Assembly: GCA_003169975.1 (NCBI GenBank)
Contig: PNAA01000006.1
Coordinates: 1 to 60,885, forward strand
Direction: 5' to 3'
Origin: Spartobacteria bacterium
GTDB lineage: Bacteria; Verrucomicrobiota; Verrucomicrobiia; Chthoniobacterales; UBA10450
Length of the DNA: 60,885 nt
Shown here: piece after piece, positions 25,808 to 35,305 of the stretch
Layout: each line of letters starts with the position of its first letter
Numbering within the stretch: position 1 is the first letter of the stretch
The notes under the pieces: model-generated
What the model was told of the DNA's origin: nothing
The model's input: only the letters and a program-made list of their open reading frames with translations
Database searches by the model: none
Position numbers and translations under genes: made by a program

Positions 25808-27574
25808 ATGTATCGCACCCACCACTGCAACGCCCTGCGCGCCGCTGACATCGACGAGCAGGCGACCCTCTCCGGCTGGGTCCACTCGCGGCGCGATCAT
25901 GGCGGAGTGATTTTCATCGACCTGCGCGATCGCGAGGGACTGACCCAGGTTGTCTTTCGTCCGGAGGAAAATGCCGGGGTCGCCTCCCAGGCGCACCATT
26001 TGCGCGACGAAGACGTCATCCAGGTCTCCGGCCGTGTCGCCCCGCGCCTGCCGGGCACGGAAAATCCGAAGCTCGCCACTGGTGCGATCGAACTGGTGCC
26101 CTCCAGCCTAACGATCTTGAATCGCGCCGAGGTCCTCCCCTTCCCGCTCGATGGCGAGGTCAACGAAGACCTGCGCCTCGCCTACCGCTACTTCGATCTG
26201 CGCCGGCCGCAGCTCGCGCGCAACCTGCGGCTGCGCCATCGGATCACCAAGGCGACCCGCGATTACCTCGACGGCGCGGGATTCATCGAAATCGAAACGC
26301 CCATTCTCTCCAAAAGCACACCGGAGGGCGCCCGCGATTTTCTCGTCCCGAGCCGGTTGATGCCGGGAAAATTTTACGCCCTCCCGCAGGCGCCGCAGCA
26401 ATACAAGCAACTCCTCATGGTCGGTGGGATCGAGAAGTATTTCCAAATCGCGAAATGTTTTCGCGACGAGGATCTGCGGGCCGATCGCCAACCGGAATTC
26501 ACCCAGATCGACATCGAAGCGTCGTTCGTTAGGCCGAACGACATCTACGCGCTGACCGAGGGAATGCTGGCCTCGATCTTCAAGGCGGCGCGCGGCCTCG
26601 ACATCCCGACTCCCTTCCCGCGCCTGACCTACCGCGAAGCGGTCGGCACCTTCGGAAGCGACAAACCGGACCGGCGTTTCGGCATGCAGTTGGTCGACTT
26701 TACCGAGGAGTTTCGCGCGAGCGGATTCAAACTTTTCCGCGGCGTGATCGAAAGCGGCGGCGTGGTGAAAGCAATCAACGCGAAAGGCTTCGCCGGCATC
26801 ACCATCGGCCAGGTCGATGAAATGACGGCGATCGCGAAGAATTTCGGCGCCAAGGGGCTCGCTTTCATCAAGATCGAAAACGGCGAATGGAAGTCGCCGA
26901 TTGTGAAATTTTTCTCCGAGGCGGAAAGGAGTGCGCTCCAGACCAAACTCGCGCTCGAGGAAGGCGACCTTATTTTCTTCGGCTCCGACAAATGGGACAT
27001 CGCCTGCGAAGTGCTCGGCCGTCTCCGCCTGCGGGTCGCGGAGATCCAAGGCCTAACCAAAAATTCCGAGCAGCTCGATTTTCTTTGGGTGACCGGTTTC
27101 CCTTTGCTGCAGTTCGACGCCGCGGAAAACAAATGGAACGCGGTGCACCATCCCTTCACCCGCCCCAAGGCGGAAGACCTTCCGCTGCTCGACGTGCAGC
27201 GCTACGGCGAGATGCGCGCCGAAGCCTATGACGTCGTTCTCAACGGCGTGGAAGTTGGCGGGGGAAGCATCCGGATTCACGAGCCGGAGTTGCAGGCGAA
27301 GATGTTCGCCGTTCTCGGCGTGAGCGAGGAGGACCAGCAAATCATGTTCGGCCATCTGCTCCGCGCCTTTCGGTTAGGCGCGCCGCCACACGGCGGGATC
27401 GCGCTGGGTCTCGACCGTCTCGTCATGCTCATCTGCGGCGAACAATCGATCCGCGACGTGATGGCGTTCCCGAAAAACAACCGCGGTCAGGATCTGATGT
27501 CGCAGTCGCCGGCCGATGTCGATCCCAAGCAATTGCGCGAATTAGGCATTACGCTCGCAAAAAAGACGCCTTAG
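25808..27574 (+). CDS. aspS: Aspartyl-tRNA synthetase (bacterial type)
   Basis: The 588-residue class II enzyme has an N-terminal OB-fold anticodon domain (WVHSRRDHGGVIFIDLRDREG), motif 1 region FIEIETPILSKSTPEGARDF and motif 2 CFRDEDLRADRQPEFTQID. The bacterial GAD insertion follows (~290-410), then motif 3 [14 protein letters not shown] and DVMAFPKN near the end. It charges tRNA-Asp, and possibly tRNA-Asn as a non-discriminating enzyme; this cannot be settled here. I start at the ATG 25808, since MYRTHHCN is the typical opening. A second, diverged copy of its last ~150 bases lies at 29031-29180. Confidence 0.95.
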   Translation: MYRTHHCNALRAADIDEQATLSGWVHSRRDHGGVIFIDLRDREGLTQVVFRPEENAGVASQAHHLRDEDVIQVSGRVAPRLPGTENPKLATGAIELVPSSLTILNRAEVLPFPLDGEVNEDLRLAYRYFDLRRPQLARNLRLRHRITKATRDYLDGAGFIEIETPILSKSTPEGARDFLVPSRLMPGKFYALPQAPQQYKQLLMVGGIEKYFQIAKCFRDEDLRADRQPEFTQIDIEASFVRPNDIYALTEGMLASIFKAARGLDIPTPFPRLTYREAVGTFGSDKPDRRFGMQLVDFTEEFRASGFKLFRGVIESGGVVKAINAKGFAGITIGQVDEMTAIAKNFGAKGLAFIKIENGEWKSPIVKFFSEAERSALQTKLALEEGDLIFFGSDKWDIACEVLGRLRLRVAEIQGLTKNSEQLDFLWVTGFPLLQFDAAENKWNAVHHPFTRPKAEDLPLLDVQRYGEMRAEAYDVVLNGVEVGGGSIRIHEPELQAKMFAVLGVSEEDQQIMFGHLLRAFRLGAPPHGGIALGLDRLVMLICGEQSIRDVMAFPKNNRGQDLMSQSPADVDPKQLRELGITLAKKTP

Positions 27575-27598
27575 AGCGATCAATCGAGCCGGTTTCCA

Positions 27599-28450
27599 AT
27601 GGCTCCTGTGGTGCGCGGCGTAAGCGCGTTTGCACGGAAGGCGCCGCCCCCTGCAATCCGGATCCTCCCCGGGATTTCCGCAGCGCGCCTTGTTGTCGTG
27701 GTGCGGGAGGCTATTCTCCGAGGTGATGTTTTTTTCGAAACGCTTCGACGTCAGCCGACCTGGCGCACCCTGCTCGTGGCGTTGGTCCTCGTCGGGTTGA
27801 TCGGATGGCTAGACCACGCGATGAGCTGGGAATGGAGCTGCTTCGCGCCCTATGCAGTGCCCATCGTCCTTGTCTCATGGAAGGAGGGCCGACGTTGGGG
27901 ATTCCTCTTCGCCTTTCTCTGCGCCGTCACTTACTGGGTGGCAGATAGCGGGAACCATCCCTATCAAACCGAATGGGGATATGCCCTGGCGGTGGCAGGC
28001 TGGTGGTTTTATTTTTCGGTCCTGGTGGTGGCGGCGGCCGCCGTCAGAGCCCAGAGTGAGTTCGACCGGGTGCGAATCGAGGCGCTCGAACACACGCACG
28101 AGTTGGAGAGTGACGTCCTTTTAACGAGCGAGCGCGAGCAGCAGCGCATTGGCCGGGATCTGCACGATAGTCTGGGGCCGCAGCTTGCGGCCACTGGCTA
28201 CGCAGCAACTTTCCTAACGAATGATTTGTGCCGGCGCGAGCAACCGGAGGCAGCCCAGGCCGAGCAGATCCGCCGGATGGCAAGCGACGCCATGTCGCTC
28301 GCGCAAAATCTGGCTCGCGGAATCTCCCCCGCGCAGATGGATGGAGTTGGCCTGCCACTCGCTCTGGAAGATCTGGCCCGCACCACTTCCAGCCAGAGAG
28401 GCATGGCCGTCTCTTTTCACCAGACGGGTATCCGGCGGCCTCAAGGTTGA
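27599..28450 (+). pseudogene. Truncated membrane sensor histidine kinase
   Basis: The frame encodes four or so membrane helices (~57-150: TLLVALVLVGLIGW, APYAVPIVLVSW, GFLFAFLCAVTYW, WWFYFSVLVVAAAA). A HisKA_3 dimerisation domain follows, with the phospho-acceptor His in EREQQRIGRDLHDSLGPQLA. It stops at 28450, just before the HATPase domain that every working kinase of this type needs. No continuation is visible in the other frames. The start is uncertain. Without its ATPase domain it cannot autophosphorylate, so I treat it as a remnant. It lies between the two aspS 3' ends. One CCTAACGA octamer is at 28213. Confidence 0.7.
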
Positions 28451-29030
28451 AGAGGGACACCAACGCAGGCGTGTAGCGGCGGAAATCACACAGTTACGCA
28501 GCGCGCTGCCGGCGTCCTCCCCGGCGGAGTTGGAAGCCTTAAATCGTTCATCGTGACGGGAGATACGCTGGCGGACCCTCTTCCAACTTCAGCCTAACAT
28601 TCGCCGCGGGAATCACCGTCCTGGCCAAAGGCGGAGGAGCGAATGCTCTTCATCAGTCTTTTGGGTTCAAACGCGTTGCGGGCCGAGGAGAAAGCGGTGC
28701 AGGCGATTTACCAGAAGGGCGTCTGGTAAACGGGAAGCACCACGTATGTTTTCAAGGAGGTAAAGACGGGAAGCTATATTGATATTGTGGACGCGCATGA
28801 GGAATTCCGCGCGAAGAATACCCAAGGGTGACCGTCCCCCGCAATCTGCTCGCGGACGTCAAGAATGACGCCCCCGAAACCAATCCGACCATGGTCGGGA
28901 AAGTCTTCACGATCGCCATCTCGCTGACGGAAGCGTGGACGTTTCAGGTCCGCGGCCATAGCCAGAAGAGGGATTTCCGGTTCATCTGGGCGAGGATGCC
29001 GATGTTCTTCCAGATTCCCGTGAACTTCCG
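28451..29030. other. Degenerate segment with broken reading frames
   Basis: I see no intact gene here. A frame at 28643-28831 reads as a possible secreted protein (LFISLLGSNALRAEEKAVQ, then KTGSYIDIVDAHEEF) but is interrupted by TAA. A plus-strand frame at 28829-29030 (NLLADVKNDAPETN, VFTIAISLTEAWTFQVRG) is not recognised. A family-D-like fragment (GTGTAGCGGCGG) occurs at about 28468. Together with the truncated kinase this looks like decayed acquired DNA. Confidence 0.55.
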
Positions 29031-29180
29031 GCGGGATCGCGCTCGGTCTCGACCGTCTCGTCATGCTCATCTGCGGCGAACAATCGATCCGCGACGTGAT
29101 GGCGTTCCCGAAAAACAATCGCGGCCAGGATCTAATGTCGCAGTCCCCGACCGACGTCGACCTGCGCCAGTTGCGCGAGC
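29031..29180 (+). pseudogene. Second, diverged copy of the aspS 3' end
   Basis: The stretch encodes [40 protein letters not shown] and [10 protein letters not shown], aligning with aspS at 27393-27542 with mostly synonymous differences; it then diverges. It has no start and the rest of the gene is absent. The following symporter gene's stop (29187) lies just beyond it on the other strand. It is most likely the tail of a related aspS brought in by recombination. Confidence 0.85.
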
Positions 29181-29186
29181 TGCGGA

Positions 29187-30788
29187 TCAAGCTGGCGGAT
29201 GCGCCGCGCGGCCCGAGCGAAACGCCACCGCCACCAGGAAGGTAACGATCGTCCCAAAGCAGATCCACCACGGGAATTCCATAATCGGGAGCCAGACCGG
29301 CGGGGTGTAAAGCTTCGTGCCGAAGATGCGCGCGATGTCGTTAGGCAGGTTGCTGATGAGCGCGACGAAAAGAAAACCTGCGATCATCGCGATCGGGTTC
29401 AGGCCGTCGCGGCCGCGGGTGCGGGTGAGCATGCCGCAGAAGAAAATCCCGAGAAGCGAGCCGTAGGTGTAGCCGAAAATACCGAGCGCGATCGGGATGA
29501 TACGCACGTTCGGCAGCACGATCACGCAATACGAGGTGGCGGAAGCGACCACGATCATGAGGAAAGCAAAACCAACCGTCGCCCAGCGGACCGCGCGCAG
29601 GCTTTGCGCCTCGGTCGCGGCGCGATTGATGTACGGCTGATACCAGTCGCGGGTGAAACTGGTGGCAAGCGCATTCAAGGCGGTGCTCAGCGAGCCCATC
29701 GTCGTGGCAAAGATGCCGGCAATGAGCAGCCCACGGAGACCGACCGGCATCTGATAGAGAATGAAGTGGCAGAAGGTTTCGTTAGGCGTTTTCGGCAGCG
29801 TCGGGTCCGGGTGCGCCTGGTAATAAACCCAGAGGAGCAAACCGATGGTGAGAAAGGTGAAGGCGATCGGGATGTCGGCCAGCCCGGAGAGAATGAGCGA
29901 GCGTCGGCTCCGCCGAATGTCCGGCGCGGTCAGCATCCGTTGCACCATGTCCTGGTCGGTTCCGTGCGTGCCCATGGTAATGAAGGTCGCGCCAAAAAGG
30001 CCGGCAAAAATCGTGTACTCGATCCCGAACATCGCGACGATTTGTTGCCAGCCGTGTTTTGCCGGATCGAGCCCGGTGGTGATGAAATCATGGAAATGAA
30101 AACCGCCGGTGCGCGCGATGATTTCGTTCCAACCGCCCGGAATGGAGAAGTAAAGCAGCCCGACCGCGACGAGCGCGCTGCCAAACATGATGGAAGCCTG
30201 GATCACGTCGGTCCAGATGACGGCCTTGATTCCGCCTAACGTGGTGTAAATCGCGGTGAGAACCACGATCGCAACGGTGGAAACGACGTAGATCCAGAGC
30301 GTCTGCATCGGGCTCGGACGCACCCCGCTGATCATTTCATAGGCGAGCGCGAGGGCGATCGCGCCAACGTAAAGCCGCGCACCGGAGGCGAGCAGGCGGG
30401 TGATCATGAACACGGCCGAGGCGGCGTTTTTCGTCCGCGTCCCGAAGCGCGCGGTCAGGTATTCGTAAATCGAGAAGACTTTGTAGTCGTAGTAGGGCTT
30501 GATGAAAATGTAGCTGACGAGAATGCGGGCGATGATGGTGCCGAGGGCGAGCTGGAGGTAGGTGTAATTGCGCAGGGTGAAACCCTCGCCGGGCGCGCCG
30601 AAAAATGTGCCGGCGCTGGTCTCGGCCGCGATGATGGAAGCGAGCACTGCCCACCACGGGATGCGCCGGCCGCCAAGAGCGAAATCCTCGAGATTGTCCT
30701 CCTTCCGGCCCATGTAAAGGCCGATGAAGATGATGATGAAAAAATAGAGGAGCAGAACTCCGGAATCGATGAGGAGGCGAGCGTCCAC
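29187..30788 (-). CDS. Sodium:solute symporter (SSS family)
   Basis: The 533-residue protein has about 13 membrane helices. It begins with [19 protein letters not shown] and the SSS signature region [27 protein letters not shown], and the sodium-site Ser-rich stretch [18 protein letters not shown] lies at ~390. The conserved [13 protein letters not shown] block is at ~187. Members import sugars, amino acids or nucleosides with sodium; the substrate here is unknown. The gene is monocistronic on the minus strand, with its 3' end touching the aspS remnant. Two CCTAACGA octamers lie inside it (29338, 29779). Confidence 0.92.
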   Translation of the reverse strand: MDARLLIDSGVLLLYFFIIIFIGLYMGRKEDNLEDFALGGRRIPWWAVLASIIAAETSAGTFFGAPGEGFTLRNYTYLQLALGTIIARILVSYIFIKPYYDYKVFSIYEYLTARFGTRTKNAASAVFMITRLLASGARLYVGAIALALAYEMISGVRPSPMQTLWIYVVSTVAIVVLTAIYTTLGGIKAVIWTDVIQASIMFGSALVAVGLLYFSIPGGWNEIIARTGGFHFHDFITTGLDPAKHGWQQIVAMFGIEYTIFAGLFGATFITMGTHGTDQDMVQRMLTAPDIRRSRRSLILSGLADIPIAFTFLTIGLLLWVYYQAHPDPTLPKTPNETFCHFILYQMPVGLRGLLIAGIFATTMGSLSTALNALATSFTRDWYQPYINRAATEAQSLRAVRWATVGFAFLMIVVASATSYCVIVLPNVRIIPIALGIFGYTYGSLLGIFFCGMLTRTRGRDGLNPIAMIAGFLFVALISNLPNDIARIFGTKLYTPPVWLPIMEFPWWICFGTIVTFLVAVAFRSGRAAHPPA

Positions 30789-30857
30789 CGCCTGTTAGCT
30801 GCCAGAATTCAGTGGCAGCGCAAAGGATTTTCCGAAGCTTGAATGAGCGCGCCGGGA

Positions 30858-30911
30858 TGGTCATTCTGAGTGCTGCGCGAAGGTTTCCTGATCCGGTTCG
30901 CGGAAACCTCA
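30858..30911. repeat. Small palindromic repeat upstream of the symporter
   Basis: GGTCATTCTGAGTGCTGCGC resembles a decayed family-B arm and is followed by AGGTTTCC...GGAAACCT, a perfect eight-base inverted repeat. It lies in the divergent gap between the symporter and the glycosylase gene. Confidence 0.5.
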
Positions 30912-30978
30912 CGAGCATCGAATAACAGATGTACCAACTCCCTCCGCCCACAGAAACGGCCTGGCGTTCTCGCCTGAG

Positions 30979-31845
30979 ATGAATGCCGGCAAACTCGACA
31001 TCATCGTCGCGCCGGATTTTGATCTCGCGCTCACGCTGGATTCGGGCCAGACGTTCCATTGGGAGAAAACGGACGCCGGATTTGCCGGGACCATTGGGGC
31101 GCGCGCGATTTACGTGAAGCAGCGCGACGACCAACTTTTCGTGAGCAAGGGGCGTGCGGAGCTGTGTTCCAAATACTTCGCGCTCGACCACCCGCTGGCG
31201 GACATTTGCGCTTCTTTCCCGCCCGATCCCGCGATGCAATCCGCGATCGCCTTTTGTCGCGGGCTCCGCATCATCCGGCAGCCGCACTGGGAATGCCTCG
31301 CCACCTTCATCACCTCCTCGATGAAACAGGTCGCCCACATCCGGCAAATCTCGCAAACCTTGCGGCACCGCTTCGGCGAGCCGTGTTCGTTATGCGAGCT
31401 GACCGTCTACGCCTATCCGACGCCGCACCGGATCGCGGAGTTGGACGAGCGCGACTTGCAGGCCTGCGCGCTCGGTTATCGGGCGAAGAGCTTGCTCGCG
31501 ACGGCCCGACTGATAAACTCCGGCGAGGTCGACATCGATCAAATGGCCGCGCTCCCGGATGACGAGCTGCGGGCGCGGCTTTGCGCGCTGCCGGGCGTGG
31601 GTGCGAAGGTGGCGAATTGCGTCATGCTCTTTGCTTACGAGCGGTTGCGCGCCTTTCCGATCGACGTCTGGATCGAGCGCGTGCTGCGGCAACAATATTT
31701 CCCGGGCCGGCGCAGGATGACGGCGCGGCAGTTGCGCGATTTCGCGGCGAAGCATTTCGGCGAGCATGGCGGTTACGCCCAGCAGTACCTTTTCCATCAC
31801 GCGCGCAAGACAACCCCGCGCCGGTTGTCACCACGGGCGAGCTGA
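30979..31845 (+). CDS. OGG1-type 8-oxoguanine DNA glycosylase/AP lyase
   Basis: The 288-residue protein starts with the N-terminal OGG domain (FDLALTLDSGQTFHWEK). The helix-hairpin-helix lies at ~200-225: LCALPGVGAKVANCVMLF contains the catalytic Lys, and the essential Asp follows in FPIDVWIERVL. The family cuts 8-oxoguanine from DNA. The OGG1 lesion-contact segment, typically SSNNNI, reads SSMKQV here, so base recognition may differ. I start at the ATG 30979. The neighbours on either side are unrelated, and the divergent symporter shares the upstream gap. Confidence 0.85.
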   Translation: MNAGKLDIIVAPDFDLALTLDSGQTFHWEKTDAGFAGTIGARAIYVKQRDDQLFVSKGRAELCSKYFALDHPLADICASFPPDPAMQSAIAFCRGLRIIRQPHWECLATFITSSMKQVAHIRQISQTLRHRFGEPCSLCELTVYAYPTPHRIAELDERDLQACALGYRAKSLLATARLINSGEVDIDQMAALPDDELRARLCALPGVGAKVANCVMLFAYERLRAFPIDVWIERVLRQQYFPGRRRMTARQLRDFAAKHFGEHGGYAQQYLFHHARKTTPRRLSPRAS

Positions 31846-31932
31846 GATAATTTTCCGCCTGAAGAAACTCGCCGGCCAGCCATTTCAGCGCTCTCGTTAG
31901 CCGGCGCTGTGTCTCCGAACGGCGCAGGTATC

Positions 31933-32964
31933 ATGGAACCAAATCGAGATCGGCGAAAAGTCTGGTGGGCCGTGCTCGCCTCTCTCGCTCTGCATTTGCT
32001 CATCGGGCTCTCGCTGGCGGCGTTCGCCAGCCGCCCCCAGGATCTCGCGCTGGAGGAGGAGCCGCCGCCGCAGTTGACCATCATGCAAATGCCCGAGCCG
32101 ACTCCGCCTCCGCTCGTCCCGAAAAACGCGCCGATGACGACAGTCGATCCCGCACGCAAATCCGCGGTCGCGCCCAAGGAGAAGACCTTCGAAGCAAACG
32201 AGAATTCGATCGCGGCCGCGGAAAAGGCCGCGACCGAAACGAAGAGCCCACTGCCAGGGCAGGACGGAAAAGACCGACCCTTCATGAACCTGGAGGAACA
32301 CGAAAACTCCTTTGCCAGTGCCGGCGCAACGCCGCAACCGAAGCCGACACCGACCGCACCGCCGAAAAAAGAGCCGACGCCTAAAGCAACGCCGGCTCCC
32401 GAAACGCCGGCCCCCGCGGTCGAGACGCCCGCGCCGAACCAGCTCGCGCTCCTCACCCAAACTCCGACTCCCGTTCCCTCTCCCGCGGAGATGGAACAGA
32501 ACACGGAAATCCCAACGCCGACCGCGACGCCCACTCCGACGCCCGAGCCGAGCGCGACGCCACCCTCACCGGCCTCGAGTTATCAAGACCTCCAGCAAAA
32601 AACGATCATCCGCGGCGGGATCAACAATCGGGGGCGTTCCGCCGTGAACGCCGTCGGCACGCCGCAGGGGCGTTACAAAAAGCTGCTCGAGGATGCGATC
32701 GGGTCGCGCTGGTATTATTACACCGCGGCGAAGGCGGATTTGCTCAGCATCGGCACCACCTCGGTCACCTTCGAGATCCTGGCGGATGGCAGCATCCGCA
32801 ATCTGCGTGTGACCGAGAACTCGACCACCGAGGCCACCGCGAGCATCGCGCTGCGCTCGATCCAGGAGACGAAGTTCCCTCCGATTCCCGACGACCTGCT
32901 CGCCACCATCCCGGAAGGTCACTTTACAATGGAGGAATCCTTCACGATTTTCGCAAACCGATGA
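31933..32964 (+). CDS. tonB: TonB-family energy transducer, second system
   Basis: The 343-residue protein has a membrane helix (~12-30: AVLASLALHLLIGLSLAAF) and a very long Pro/Thr/Glu-rich spacer (~45-215, with TPTPTPEP-like runs). A C-terminal TonB/TolA-like domain (~235-343) follows, with IGSRWYYYTAAKADLL, LADGSIRNLRVTENS and a closing PEGHFTMEESFTIFA strand. It differs strongly from the TonB at 16955. Its stop overlaps exbB by four bases (ATGA). I chose the ATG at 31933 over a GTG eight codons upstream because it is nearer the basic, pre-helix segment. Confidence 0.82.
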   Translation: MEPNRDRRKVWWAVLASLALHLLIGLSLAAFASRPQDLALEEEPPPQLTIMQMPEPTPPPLVPKNAPMTTVDPARKSAVAPKEKTFEANENSIAAAEKAATETKSPLPGQDGKDRPFMNLEEHENSFASAGATPQPKPTPTAPPKKEPTPKATPAPETPAPAVETPAPNQLALLTQTPTPVPSPAEMEQNTEIPTPTATPTPTPEPSATPPSPASSYQDLQQKTIIRGGINNRGRSAVNAVGTPQGRYKKLLEDAIGSRWYYYTAAKADLLSIGTTSVTFEILADGSIRNLRVTENSTTEATASIALRSIQETKFPPIPDDLLATIPEGHFTMEESFTIFANR

Positions 32965-33692
32965 CCGCACTCTTTCTCGCTGAAGCCACTAACCCCTTGC
33001 AATCTGTCATCGACTTCCTCCTCCGAGGCGGCCTTTTCATGTGGCCCCTGCTCATCTGCTCGATCGTGGCCTTCACAGTGATCATCCTGCGGACCATGGC
33101 CTTGCGCCGGAAATACGTCCTGCCACTGGTGATCGAAAGCGAGATTGAGCGCCTCTCGCCCGGCGGAAATCCGGAGCGTCTTTCGCGCATCGTGCGCGAA
33201 GATGATTCCTCGCTCGCCCGCATCGCGCGGGTCGCCCTGCAACATTTGCGCGCGCCGCGGTCGGAGAATATCGAAGCCGTCGAGACCCGCGCCCGCCATG
33301 AGATGGTCATCCTGGAGCGTGGGCTCATCGTGCTCGAGATCATCACCGGCATCGCGCCATTGTTAGGCTTGATCGGCGCCGTCTCGGGGCTGGTGCACGT
33401 CTTTTCCCATCTCGGGTTAGGCGCAGGTACGGCCGACACGAAAGCGATCGCCCTCGGCATTTCCGAGGCGCTCAACGCCACGGTTTTCGGCTTGTCGATC
33501 GCCGTGCCGACCCTGATCGCGTTCAGTTATTTTTCGAAAAAGGTCGAGGTGATGTCGGTCGAAATGGAGACGCTGGTCGTGGAATTGATCAGCAAGTGCT
33601 ACTACGGGCGCATTCCCGAGGGAATGTCGATGCGCGCCGCTTCCTCCGTGCCGGCGCCCGCGATGGCGCACGCGCCGACCCCACTGACCTAA
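32961..33692 (+). CDS. exbB: ExbB/TolQ proton channel, second system
   Basis: The 243-residue protein has three membrane helices: GGLFMWPLLICSIVAFTVIILR (~25-46), GLIVLEIITGIAPLLGLIGAVSGLV (~118-142) and GISEALNATVFGLSIAVPTLIAF (~170-192). This is the canonical MotA/TolQ/ExbB order without the exported extension seen in the first system. It overlaps tonB by four bases and is followed by exbD. The stop TAA lies inside a CCTAACGA octamer (33688-33695). Confidence 0.93.
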   Translation: MTALFLAEATNPLQSVIDFLLRGGLFMWPLLICSIVAFTVIILRTMALRRKYVLPLVIESEIERLSPGGNPERLSRIVREDDSSLARIARVALQHLRAPRSENIEAVETRARHEMVILERGLIVLEIITGIAPLLGLIGAVSGLVHVFSHLGLGAGTADTKAIALGISEALNATVFGLSIAVPTLIAFSYFSKKVEVMSVEMETLVVELISKCYYGRIPEGMSMRAASSVPAPAMAHAPTPLT

Positions 33693-33714
33693 CGAACCGG
33701 CCGGATCGCTGCCC

Positions 33715-34125
33715 ATGAAGTTCGCCGTCCGAAAACGCCGCGCACCGTCGATTATTATCGTCTCGCTGGTCGATATCCTCACCATCCTGCTCATCTTTTT
33801 CGTCGTCTCGACCACCTTCAAAAAAGATCAGCCGGAGGTGGAGATCAATCTGCCGGATTCGAAAACGTCGACCTCGAAACCGGCGGAGATGGAACACGCG
33901 ATCGTGAGTGTCGACGCGGAAGACGCGCTCAAGCTCGATGGCAAAGCGATTGCCGTCGATGAGCTGCAGGAGGCGATCACCAATCTGCCTCCCGCGCGCA
34001 GGAGCACGCTCGTCTTGAAGGCGGACGAGAAAGCGTCGTTTGGAATCATCATCAAGGTGATGGATGCGTTGAAACTCGCCGGCGTGAAAAATCTGCCGGC
34101 CTTCACTCAGACGGCCCCGAAATGA
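33715..34125 (+). CDS. exbD: ExbD/TolR protein, second system
   Basis: The 136-residue protein has a basic start, then a helix SIIIVSLVDILTILLIFFVVST (~15-36) with the conserved Asp. The periplasmic ExbD domain ends KADEKASFGIIIKVMDALKLAGVKNLPAFT. It completes a tonB-exbB-exbD module and overlaps def by four bases, tying envelope energisation to a translation gene in one transcript. Confidence 0.93.
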   Translation: MKFAVRKRRAPSIIIVSLVDILTILLIFFVVSTTFKKDQPEVEINLPDSKTSTSKPAEMEHAIVSVDAEDALKLDGKAIAVDELQEAITNLPPARRSTLVLKADEKASFGIIIKVMDALKLAGVKNLPAFTQTAPK

Positions 34126-34679
34126 AGTTGCCGATTGTTCGCTATGGCGAGCCGGTCTTGCGCGCGAAAGGGAAAAGCATCGTGGCCGTCGACGCGCATG
34201 TCCGCGAGCTGGCCGAGAACATGCTCGAGACGATGAACGCCGCGAACGGGATCGGGCTCGCCGCGCAACAAGTCGGCGAAGCGCTCCAACTAACGGTCAT
34301 CGATGTCGCGAACGCGGAGGACCGACCGAGCACGATGAAATTGAACGGTGCCGAGGTGGACCCGAAGTCATCGATGCCGTTGGTCCTGCTCAATCCCGAG
34401 CTGACCCTGAGCGAGGAAACCGACCTGGGCGTGGAAGGATGCCTGAGCTTTCCCGAAATCACGGCGGATATTTGGCGCGCTATTTCCGTGGCTTTGCGCG
34501 CGCAGACACTGGAAGGCGAGCCCGTGGAAATCGAAGCGAGCGGATTGCTCGCCCGCGCGCTGCAACACGAGGTCGATCACCTCAACGGTATCCTTTTCAT
34601 CGACCGGATGAGCGCCGCGACGAAGGTGGCGTTGCGCAGCCGGTTGAAAAAGCTGCAGAAGGAAAATGCGCCTCGTTAG
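34122..34679 (+). CDS. def: Peptide deformylase
   Basis: The 185-residue metalloenzyme shows the three family motifs: GIGLAAQQVG (~43-52), EGCLSFPE with the metal Cys (~106-113) and QHEVDHLNGILF with both metal His (~149-160). It removes the formyl group from new proteins. It is of normal length. The start ATG overlaps the exbD stop. The stop TAG lies within a reversed CCTAACGA octamer (34673-34680). Confidence 0.96.
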   Translation: MKLPIVRYGEPVLRAKGKSIVAVDAHVRELAENMLETMNAANGIGLAAQQVGEALQLTVIDVANAEDRPSTMKLNGAEVDPKSSMPLVLLNPELTLSEETDLGVEGCLSFPEITADIWRAISVALRAQTLEGEPVEIEASGLLARALQHEVDHLNGILFIDRMSAATKVALRSRLKKLQKENAPR

Positions 34680-34683
34680 GCAG

Positions 34684-34784
34684 GTAGACGCCTCTCTCTG
34701 GGAGGAGCGAGAGTGAATTGCTTTTGCGAGCGATCCAGCGGCCGACGGAGCCGCGCCTCGCGCTGCGCAAAGAGAAGCGTCTAC
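34684..34784. repeat. Palindromic element supplying a stop codon
   Basis: The ends GTAGACGCCTCTCT and AGAGAAGCGTCTAC form an inverted repeat around ~75 bases of GC-rich sequence. On the minus strand the right end (GTAGACGC) provides the TAG of the gene ending at 34781. Confidence 0.7.
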
Positions 34785-35299
34785 AGCGCCTTATAGGTCA
34801 CCGTGATGTTGCGGTAGACGTTCGGTTCTTTCTGCGCGGAGAAATAGAAAAGCTCGAGGGCCGATTTCCCGACCACCCATTGATAACCGACGAGCGTTTG
34901 AATGACGTCGGTGTCATTGTCCCGCGCGCGTGAAATCAAACGGCCGGTGCCATACTTCGCGTCAAAGTAGCGGCGGACTTCGCCCATCCGGCTGTTGTAA
35001 TGTTCCAGCGTCCAGCCCGGATACTCGTACTGCAACTCAACCTGCGTCAGCATTCCGCCCTTGAAGGTAAAGAGCGTCCGCTTCAATCCGGGATGGATGA
35101 GCCCTTCCACCGTCCAGGTTTCCTGCGCATCATGGGGCTCGCGGCTGACGATTTTCGCCTTCGCGCCTTTCAGGACCTTTTCAACGCGGGTGGCCGGATC
35201 GCTCCAGCGGAAACCGAAGGGCGGTGGAATTTCATCCGCGACCGAAGAAACAACCGGAAGGAGAAGAAGAGCGACGAGCGCTGCCGGGAAGAGGCGCAT
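34781..35299 (-). CDS. Secreted protein of unknown function
   Basis: The 172-residue protein has a signal peptide (~1-21, LLLLPVVSSVAD). It then has a single compact domain with FGFRWSDPATRVEKVLKGAKAKIV, TVEGLIHPGLKRTLFTFKGGMLTQVELQYEY, a helix MGEVRRYFDAKYGTGRL and a terminal strand NITVTYKAL. I recognise no named family. The order, a helix after a short strand followed by a beta sheet, resembles small periplasmic modules. It lies six bases after the Dabb-like lipoprotein gene on the same strand, so the two probably form an operon. Confidence 0.7.
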   Translation of the reverse strand: MRLFPAALVALLLLPVVSSVADEIPPPFGFRWSDPATRVEKVLKGAKAKIVSREPHDAQETWTVEGLIHPGLKRTLFTFKGGMLTQVELQYEYPGWTLEHYNSRMGEVRRYFDAKYGTGRLISRARDNDTDVIQTLVGYQWVVGKSALELFYFSAQKEPNVYRNITVTYKAL

Positions 35300-35305
35300 C
35301 GGTGC

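Noticed and set aside
29199-30239. A 346-codon frame opposite the sodium symporter
   Set aside because: The translation is a charged, low-information shadow; the symporter frame has clear membrane helices and family motifs.
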